Positions 1 through 5,142 of a stretch of DNA of 5,142 nucleotides are shown piece after piece (the first letter of the stretch is position 1; each line of letters begins with the position of its first letter). Position numbers and translations under genes: made by a program. The stretch lies in assembly GCA_903924445.1 (NCBI GenBank), contig CAIYBQ010000466.1, positions 1 through 5,142 on the forward strand. Direction: 5' to 3'. The notes beneath the pieces were generated by a model. That model saw only the letters and a program-made list of their open reading frames with translations, ran no database searches and had not been told where the DNA came from. Origin of the DNA: an uncultured Armatimonadota bacterium. GTDB lineage: Bacteria; Armatimonadota; Armatimonadia; Armatimonadales; Armatimonadaceae.

Positions 1-1385
1 GCATCCCCCGTAATGGATTCCTTCTTCGGATCAATCGTAATCACCCGCCCAAGGCGTCCCATCGCGTTCGCAGTGTCAACATTGTTGGCCTTCAAATGCT
101 CACGGTAGCGCACGACGGCTTCTGCACCATGCTTATTGCTCGCAAGGAGTCCAGTCAGTTCCTTGGCAGGAACAGCAGGCTCGCCCAAGCGATACGAGAT
201 GTTTCCAAGATGACAAAGCGCGCTCGACAGGTGTCCCTCAACGATTGGTGCATTCAGAGCAGCTGTATCGCGGTTACGCACGGCTTTCACAAAGTTACCA
301 AAGTGATCTCCGCCACCACTGAACTTCTGGACTTGATTTCCAGCCTTGTCAAAGGCCAGTGCAACGGCATAGTTACTTGAGAAAACAACATAGCCCTCAG
401 AGCCATAGACAATGTTTCCAATCGAAACGCCGGTGTATTCAGGTGTATCAAGACCTCGGACTTCGAAGACGAGTGTTTGATCGCCATATTCATAGGTCGT
501 GACTACCGTGTTTGGAGTCTCGCCTTGATCGGAATACCCAAAGCGCCCGCCAACCGAGTGAACTTTGTTTGGCAAGACAGACTTACCAAGTGCCCAGCGA
601 GCGATATCCATCTGGTGGATACCTTGGTTTCCGAGGTCACCGGCGCCATAGTCCCAGTGCCAATGCCAGTTATAGAGGTAGCGATTTGAGTTGTAAGCGC
701 GCTTCGGTGCAGGGCCAAGCCAGATATCGTAATCGACTTCTGCTGGTGCAACGGAGTCAGCCATCATCCCGATAGACTTTCGCGGCTTGTAGCAGAGACC
801 ACGTGAGACTTCGACTTTGCCAATTTTTCCGCTGTGGATGTACGCGATGGCATCCTTGATGGCCTTATGCGAGCGGCTTTGGGTACCCGTTTGGCAGATT
901 TTGTTGTAGCGCACCATCGCTTCGGAAAGCCGACGACCTTCGCTTACATTGTGGCTGACTGGTTTCTCGATATATGCATCTTTGCCAGCTTGCATCGCCC
1001 AGATTCCCGCAAGCGAATGCCAATGGATCGGAAGCGCTGCTGAAACGGCATCGATGTCCTTATCTTCATACAGCTTCCGCAGGTCCTGGTAAACCTTTGG
1101 CTTCTTTCCGGTCTTGGTAGCAACGGCGGCAGCCGCCTTTTCAGCTGTGCGAAGGTCGATATCACAAATGGCTACGACCTCGGCATTTGGGTTTGAAACA
1201 TAGCCATCCACGTGGGCTTTGCCCCGGCCATTTAGTCCAATGACACCGATGCGCAGCTTGTCGGCAGAGGGCTTGCCCTTCGACGTCCTCGCCATCACCT
1301 GGGATGGAGTTGCTACAGCGGCGGCAGTCAGTGCTGCCAAGAAGAATGAATCAGAGAGAAACTCACGACGGCTGGATGGTGACAT
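1..1385 (-). CDS. Gfo/Idh/MocA family oxidoreductase with Tat signal, 3'-partial
   Basis: The frame is open from an ATG at 1385 to the left window edge, with 461 residues visible and no stop. An in-frame TGA 9 nt upstream of the ATG fixes the start. Residues 1-32 form a twin-arginine leader: SSRREFL at 4-10, a hydrophobic stretch FFLAALTAAAVA, and a probable cleavage after VMA (30-32). The Rossmann NAD(P)-binding loop is IGVIGLNGRG (46-55), with the acidic CDID (74-77) at the end of the second strand. EKP at 140-142 is the family's conserved active-site/cofactor motif. GDLGNQGIHQMDIARW at 249-264 carries the catalytic-region His and Asp typical of exported planctomycete members. These enzymes oxidise or reduce sugars, inositols or glycosides with a tightly held nicotinamide cofactor; the substrate here is unknown. 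The C-terminal REHLKANNVD and ITIDPKKESITGD resemble the end of relatives, so roughly 30 residues are probably missing. Export in folded form with cofactor fits the Tat route. It is the third gene of the set, 82 nt behind DUF1501. Confidence 0.95.
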   Translation of the reverse strand, partial: MSPSSRREFLSDSFFLAALTAAAVATPSQVMARTSKGKPSADKLRIGVIGLNGRGKAHVDGYVSNPNAEVVAICDIDLRTAEKAAAAVATKTGKKPKVYQDLRKLYEDKDIDAVSAALPIHWHSLAGIWAMQAGKDAYIEKPVSHNVSEGRRLSEAMVRYNKICQTGTQSRSHKAIKDAIAYIHSGKIGKVEVSRGLCYKPRKSIGMMADSVAPAEVDYDIWLGPAPKRAYNSNRYLYNWHWHWDYGAGDLGNQGIHQMDIARWALGKSVLPNKVHSVGGRFGYSDQGETPNTVVTTYEYGDQTLVFEVRGLDTPEYTGVSIGNIVYGSEGYVVFSSNYAVALAFDKAGNQVQKFSGGGDHFGNFVKAVRNRDTAALNAPIVEGHLSSALCHLGNISYRLGEPAVPAKELTGLLASNKHGAEAVVRYREHLKANNVDTANAMGRLGRVITIDPKKESITGD

Positions 1386-1467
1386 GGTGTTTCACAACCT
1401 CTACTTGAAACGGATTAGGATGTCAGGTTTCTACGTTGGGAACGTACATTCCTTGACATCAAGATGA
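1386..1467 (-). other. 82-nt intergenic spacer within the operon
   Basis: This is the spacer between the TAA of DUF1501 and the ATG of the oxidoreductase. I see no GC-rich hairpin followed by a T-run, and no convincing -35/-10 pair, so read-through transcription is likely. It contains a short perfect inverted repeat (TACGTT-CCC-AACGTA on the minus strand, 1432-1446). An overlapping alternative hairpin, GGAAT-GTAC-GTTCC at 1439-1452, uses one G-U pair; the two cannot form together. A weak purine stretch, AGAGG (1398-1402), lies 12 nt before the ATG, farther than a standard Shine-Dalgarno, so initiation may be weak or depend on other contacts. Confidence 0.6.
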
Positions 1468-2844
1468 TTACGACTGCATTACCTGACGGATGACATGACC
1501 ATGCACATCTGTGAGGCGACGCTGAGCACCATTGTGATAGTAAGTCAGCTTGGTGTGATCGATACCACAGAGTGCCAGAACGGTGGCATGGAAGTCGTAA
1601 ACGGTCGCGACATCCGTGACCGATTTATGACCAAACTCATCGGTTGCCCCATACGATGTCCCTCCCTTGACCCCCGCTCCCATCATCCAGACAGTGAAAG
1701 CATCCGGGTTATGATCGCGCCCAGCAGCTCCTATCTGGTGGGTTGGCATTCTCCCGAATTCGGTCGTCCAGAGAATGAGTGTGTCATCAAGGAGTCCACG
1801 GCTCTTCATATCTGCGAGTAACCCGGCGGTTGGCCGGTCCAAAATGGGCACATGGCGCTCGTAGTCTGCTTTGAGAGTTTTATGAGCATCCCAGTTCAGC
1901 AGGCCATCCACTCCGCTAGCACACGCGCCGCAATAGAGCTGGACAAACCGCACGCCGCGCTCAAGAAGCCTGCGGGAAAGCAATGCATTTCGCGCATACG
2001 CGGCTTCGAGTGGATTCGATGATGTTGTCCCGTACAGCGCATGCGTCGCCGCAGTTTCCTTGCGTAAATCGGTGGCTTCTGGAGCCGCCAGCTGCATTTT
2101 GGCCGCCAGCGCATAGGACTTCATCCGTGCTGTGATATCGGAGTCCCCCCCAAGGGATGCGTTGAAGTGTTGGTCGAGGCGCTCGAGCTCACGGCGAAGG
2201 CGGGCATCGGATGCGCTAACCTTGCCAGATCCCATATTAGACAGGGGCTTTTCCGCATTGAATGCTGTTCCCTGAAACGCGGCTGGAAGAAATCCAGAGC
2301 CCCAGTTTGCCGGACCATTTGGGGGAAGTCCACGTACATCCGGAATCGAGACATATGTCGGAAGGTTATCGGTCAGATTACCCATCGCCATTGAGAGCCA
2401 TGCCCCCATGCTTGGGAAGCCATCGAGGACAAAGCCAGTGTTTAACTGCAACAAGCCTGGCCCGTGTGTCGATGACCGTGCTGTCATGCTGTGGATGAAC
2501 GCCATGTCATCCGCGTGGCGGGAGAGGTTTGGCAGCATTGATGACAACATCTTGCCGCTCCTGCCTGCCGGACGGAACTCCCACGGTGGCCGCATAATCC
2601 GGCCGTTTCCGCCCTGGAAGGTCTTGACTCCCGTGAGTCCAGGCATTTCATCACCGCTCCGCTTAAAGAGTTCCGGCTTATAGTCCCAGAGATCGATATG
2701 GGATGCCGCTCCAGGACATACGATTTGCAGGACCCGTTTCACACGTGTTGGCTTTTGTGATTTTAAGCCAGCATCGCGCATGAAAAGGGATGCCAATGCC
2801 ATCGCAGGCGTCCCGTGGATCATCGAACCAAATGGATTTGACAT
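1468..2844 (-). CDS. DUF1501 family protein (alkaline-phosphatase/sulfatase-like fold)
   Basis: Complete gene of 458 residues with ATG start and TAA stop, near the usual length for the family. Family marks in order: GAASHIDLWDYKPEL (46-59), PGLTGVKTFQGGNG (68-81), RSGKMLSSMLPNLSRHADD (95-113), SSTHGPGLLQLNTGF (124-138), RGVRFVQLYCGAC (296-308), NWDAHKTL (317-324), TEFGRMP (361-367), GRDHNPDAFTVWMMGAGVKGG (375-395, split here as GRDHNP and VWMMGAGVKGG), DEFGHKS (402-408) and a closing RRLTDVHGHVI (442-452). The Asp and His residues in these blocks are candidate metal ligands of the alkaline-phosphatase-like fold, but the reaction is unknown. The start is fixed: a good Shine-Dalgarno lies 5 nt upstream and an in-frame TAG lies 9 nt upstream, so no longer form exists. 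Unusually, there is no RR-x-F-L leader; the protein starts MSNPFGSMIHGTPAMALASL, which matches only the part after the twin arginines in many relatives. DUF1501 genes commonly pair with DUF1549/1553 genes, as here. Family is certain; substrate and location are open. Confidence 0.96.
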   Translation of the reverse strand: MSNPFGSMIHGTPAMALASLFMRDAGLKSQKPTRVKRVLQIVCPGAASHIDLWDYKPELFKRSGDEMPGLTGVKTFQGGNGRIMRPPWEFRPAGRSGKMLSSMLPNLSRHADDMAFIHSMTARSSTHGPGLLQLNTGFVLDGFPSMGAWLSMAMGNLTDNLPTYVSIPDVRGLPPNGPANWGSGFLPAAFQGTAFNAEKPLSNMGSGKVSASDARLRRELERLDQHFNASLGGDSDITARMKSYALAAKMQLAAPEATDLRKETAATHALYGTTSSNPLEAAYARNALLSRRLLERGVRFVQLYCGACASGVDGLLNWDAHKTLKADYERHVPILDRPTAGLLADMKSRGLLDDTLILWTTEFGRMPTHQIGAAGRDHNPDAFTVWMMGAGVKGGTSYGATDEFGHKSVTDVATVYDFHATVLALCGIDHTKLTYYHNGAQRRLTDVHGHVIRQVMQS

Positions 2845-2849
2845 ATTTT

Positions 2850-2855
2850 CTTCCT
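2850..2855 (-). promoter_or_regulatory. Shine-Dalgarno site of the DUF1501 gene, overlapping the upstream stop codon
   Basis: Read on the minus strand, the junction is TAGGAAGAAAATATG. The AGGAAG core lies 5 nt before the ATG at 2844 and shares its first two bases with the TAG stop of the DUF1549/DUF1553 gene. A ribosome ending on the upstream gene would therefore stand on the initiation site of the next one, which supports translational coupling. It also settles the DUF1501 start. Confidence 0.8.
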
Positions 2856-5142
2856 AATACGAGATAAACGCACTGCTATTGAGGAGGACACGGGCGATGG
2901 CTTCATTGCCACCTGCCTTGTGAACCTCACGAATGACCGATGCCTCGACGGAATCCGGCGCACGGCCCATTAGGCGCTGGAAGACATCCAAAGGACCATT
3001 CGCTTTCCCCCCGACAAGGCTTGCTTGTTCATTGACAAACTTGCCATTCCAGAGCGCGAGGGCCTGAAGCGCTGTCGTTGTGGCATCACGTTTTGGTGTC
3101 CTAACAGATGACTCAGGGCAGTCAAAGGCACCGAGGAAGCCATCCCGGACACCACGCGCAGCGATGCTGTAAATGCCTCTCCGCCATGTGTCCTTGCCTG
3201 GCAGCTCTAGGTCGGTAAAGCGTGCAACATTGACAACATCGTAGCCGAAGAGGCGATACCCCGGACCAAACATCGTTCTGTCCAGATTTCCACACGTCGA
3301 CAAAATGGCATCGCGGACCATCTCAGCTTCCATCCGGCGAACAGGCATCCGCCAGAGAAGCACATTCCCAGCATCCTTGCGCATCGCGACCGGACTCGCA
3401 AAGCTGGACCGAGCATAGGCATCGGTGCTGACCAAGTAGCGGTGCAGCTTCTTTACCGACCAACCATTTGTGACAAACCAGGTTGCGAGGTGATCGAGCA
3501 GCTCAGGATGGCTTGGTGCACCGCCCATGTTTCCAAAGTCGCTCGGGCCCGCAACGAGACCACGGCCAAAGTGTTGTTGCCAAATGCGGTTTACGATGAC
3601 GCGTGCAACGGTGGGATGCTTGCCGCTGGTCAGCCACTTGGCGAATGCGAGGCGTCGGTCTGCCTCAGATGCCTGTTCAAGTCCGCATGCGCCAGCGGAA
3701 TATTCCATAAGCTTTGGCGCCCCGGGAGCCACAACGTCCTTGCGTTGCATCACATCGCCACGGGTCAGCAAATAGGTTGCATCAGGTTCAGCAAAGCGGC
3801 CCGTATAGGCTGCCGATGGGCTTGTCTGTACCGGATCTTTGGCAAGGCCGGTCTTCCATGCCGTTTCAGCACGATCGAGTGCATCGATTGATGCCTTGTC
3901 AAGGTACTTTCGAATTTGATCAGGATGGACGTAGGTGACACCGGGAAGCCTTCCAGTCTGCGTTGCCACGGTCTCCCATGTCTTGCCATCGGTGGAGACA
4001 GTGACAGCATACGATGTCGGGACACGGTCATCAAAGCGCGGGACAAGCCCGGAATCTCGGCTCCAAACGACACGGTTTACCTTTGTCGGCTTCGGAAATA
4101 TCAGCGTGATGGTGCCGCGCCCTTTGGTAGCGGAGATCCAGCTGTGCGGGTTCCCAAAGCGTCCATCATTGATGTGGCTGGTCTTGTGCTCTGCAAAGCC
4201 AACCAGTGTCGAATCAGGAACGGCTTTGACGCCATCCACAGCAAGCGCAACGTTAGCATCATCGGAGAAAACCTGCAGCTCATCAATGCAGGGTTCTTCG
4301 CCATCATTTGTCGCCATCACCTCGAAGCGCACCCCGGTGACCTCACGCTGCGTAAATGATTCCTCATTCCACTGGCTATTGAGTGCCGGGCGGCCCGTGG
4401 CTGGCTGCGATGCTACACGCCCCTTATAGCGCAGCAGCTGTACCTGATTGTGCGCGTTGACCGACTGCTTCAGCCATTCACTGGATGGTTGTACAAGTGG
4501 CTTACCGGTCTTTGGCAGGTCTGTTTCGCCATGATTTACACCGGAAAACAGTGCTTCAAGGGCGTAAAAGTCGCGCTGTGAAAACGGATCGAACTTGTGG
4601 TCATGACAGCGTGCACAGCCGATGGTAAAGCCCATCACGGATGCACCGACTGTCGCAACAATGTCCTCGAGGTCATTGGCGCGTTGCTGGCGGGTTGCCT
4701 CTTCGACCTGACTTGGGACGGTGTCGTGGATTCCCGCGACGAGGAATCCCGTGGCAGGAAGGATGTCCGGATTGCCCTTGCCAAGAACATCTCCAGCTAG
4801 CTGCTCCTGAATAAACTCGGAATAAGGCTTATCGGTATTGAACGACCGGATGACATAGTCACGGTATGGCCATGCATTGGGCCGAATGTGGTTTTGTTCG
4901 TAGCCGTGTGATTCCCCAAACCGGGCGACATCGAGCCATAGCCTTGCCATCCGCTCCCCGTACGCCGGGGATGCAAGCAAGCGGTCAACAACTTTTTGCC
5001 GGGCATTTGCGCTTTTATCTGCCAAAAATGTAGATGACTCAGCAGCGGTTGGAGGCAGACCGGTTAGGTCAACGGTGATACGTCGAAGCCATGCGACTTG
5101 CGTCGCCGGTGGATTGACGCTGATACCCTTTGCCTTCAGGCC
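2854..5142 (-). CDS. DUF1549/DUF1553 (PSCyt2-PSD1) protein with discoidin-like insert, 5'-partial
   Basis: The frame is open to the right window edge, so the N-terminus is missing; 762 residues are visible, ending in a TAG stop. Visible residues 18-32 (WLRRITVDLTGLPPT) are the DUF1549 hallmark. They lie upstream of an in-frame TTG at 5025, so that TTG is not the true start. DUF1549 continues through LLASPAYGERMARLWLD and a CARCH motif followed by DHKFDP (CARCH at about 176-180, nt 4603-4617). Residues about 267-400 look like an F5/8 type C (discoidin) module, with EPCIDELQVFSDD, HINDGRFGN and a YAVTVSTDGKTWE strand. DUF1553 follows from about 492 (RRLAFAKWLTSGKHPTVAR, VNRIWQQHFGRGLV, HPELLDHLA) and ends with the usual LLNSSAF tail. 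Full family members often carry an N-terminal cytochrome-c-like domain and an export signal; neither can be judged here. Biochemical function is unknown. The discoidin part suggests carbohydrate or surface binding, and the CxxCH could bind haem c. It is the first visible gene of the operon and is probably translationally coupled to DUF1501. Family assignment is firm; the role is inference. Confidence 0.95.
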   Translation of the reverse strand, partial: GLKAKGISVNPPATQVAWLRRITVDLTGLPPTAAESSTFLADKSANARQKVVDRLLASPAYGERMARLWLDVARFGESHGYEQNHIRPNAWPYRDYVIRSFNTDKPYSEFIQEQLAGDVLGKGNPDILPATGFLVAGIHDTVPSQVEEATRQQRANDLEDIVATVGASVMGFTIGCARCHDHKFDPFSQRDFYALEALFSGVNHGETDLPKTGKPLVQPSSEWLKQSVNAHNQVQLLRYKGRVASQPATGRPALNSQWNEESFTQREVTGVRFEVMATNDGEEPCIDELQVFSDDANVALAVDGVKAVPDSTLVGFAEHKTSHINDGRFGNPHSWISATKGRGTITLIFPKPTKVNRVVWSRDSGLVPRFDDRVPTSYAVTVSTDGKTWETVATQTGRLPGVTYVHPDQIRKYLDKASIDALDRAETAWKTGLAKDPVQTSPSAAYTGRFAEPDATYLLTRGDVMQRKDVVAPGAPKLMEYSAGACGLEQASEADRRLAFAKWLTSGKHPTVARVIVNRIWQQHFGRGLVAGPSDFGNMGGAPSHPELLDHLATWFVTNGWSVKKLHRYLVSTDAYARSSFASPVAMRKDAGNVLLWRMPVRRMEAEMVRDAILSTCGNLDRTMFGPGYRLFGYDVVNVARFTDLELPGKDTWRRGIYSIAARGVRDGFLGAFDCPESSVRTPKRDATTTALQALALWNGKFVNEQASLVGGKANGPLDVFQRLMGRAPDSVEASVIREVHKAGGNEAIARVLLNSSAFISY
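3946..4344 (-). other. Discoidin (F5/8 type C)-like module inside the DUF1549/DUF1553 protein
   Basis: This stretch sits between the DUF1549 and DUF1553 parts and is not needed by either. It begins near EVTGVRFEVMATNDGE, continues with EPCIDELQVFSDD, a HINDGRFGNPHSWIS segment and a TITLIFPKPTKVNRVVWSRD strand, and ends near SYAVTVSTDGKTWETVA. This succession is typical of discoidin-like beta-sandwiches, which commonly bind glycans or cell surfaces. Boundaries are approximate and were judged by eye. The ligand cannot be told from the sequence. Confidence 0.75.

Noticed and set aside
287..1165. Short minus-strand open frames (287-493, 503-751, 944-1165)
   Set aside because: They are in another frame from the continuous oxidoreductase reading frame, which covers the whole stretch with conserved Gfo/Idh/MocA motifs.
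1386..1467. Intrinsic terminator after DUF1501
   Set aside because: The hairpins seen are short, not GC-rich, and not followed by a T-run in the direction of transcription.
1495..1821. Plus-strand open frame of 108 codons
   Set aside because: It is antisense to the highly conserved C-terminal part of DUF1501 and shows no domain of its own.
3442..3891. Plus-strand open frame of 149 codons
   Set aside because: It lies opposite the conserved DUF1553 coding region, is rich in Cys, Arg and other residues typical of antisense frames, and has no recognisable domain.
3935..4429. Plus-strand open frame of 164 codons
   Set aside because: It lies opposite the discoidin-like part of a confirmed gene, its translation shows no family resemblance, and it has no gene-like context.
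5023..5025. TTG as a possible start of the DUF1549/DUF1553 gene
   Set aside because: The same frame stays open to the window edge and encodes the conserved WLRRITVDLTGLPPT block upstream, so the gene begins outside the window.
1..5142. CRISPR array, insertion sequence, tRNA or phage-like genes
   Set aside because: No spaced direct repeats, terminal inverted repeats with a transposase, tRNA-like cloverleaf or phage motif was found; nearly all of the window is covered by three ordinary coding frames.

Overview
The window holds three genes, all read from the minus strand in one direction, with almost no non-coding DNA. In transcription order, from high to low coordinates, they are: (1) a large DUF1549/DUF1553 protein (the planctomycete 'PSCyt/PSD1' type) with a discoidin-like insert, whose 5' end lies beyond the right edge; (2) a complete DUF1501 protein; (3) a Tat-exported Gfo/Idh/MocA-family oxidoreductase, whose last residues lie beyond the left edge. 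No RNA gene, mobile element, CRISPR array or plus-strand gene could be supported.

The organism is most likely a planctomycete, or another lineage that carries many DUF1501-DUF1549/1553 pairs (Verrucomicrobiota, or Armatimonadota such as the Fimbriimonas group). This rests on the gene families, on the pairing itself, and on the twin-arginine leader of the oxidoreductase. The base composition is moderately GC-rich by eye. The exact lineage cannot be fixed from this window.

Layout: 2854-5142 is the DUF1549/DUF1553 gene. After its TAG stop there are only 9 nt before the DUF1501 start, and the ribosome binding site of DUF1501 overlaps that stop codon. DUF1501 occupies 1468-2844. An 82-nt spacer (1386-1467) without a convincing terminator or promoter precedes the oxidoreductase at 1-1385. 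The three genes therefore look like one transcription unit.

Functionally, DUF1501 belongs to the alkaline-phosphatase/sulfatase-like fold group, the discoidin-like insert suggests glycan or surface binding, and Gfo/Idh/MocA enzymes oxidise or reduce sugars and related polyols with a nicotinamide cofactor. An extracytoplasmic role in complex-carbohydrate processing is a reasonable inference, but the biochemical activities of the DUF1549/1553 and DUF1501 proteins are not known. The most notable details are that DUF1501 has no Tat leader and an in-frame stop rules out a longer start, and that DUF1553 and DUF1501 are separated by a single TAG in the same reading frame.
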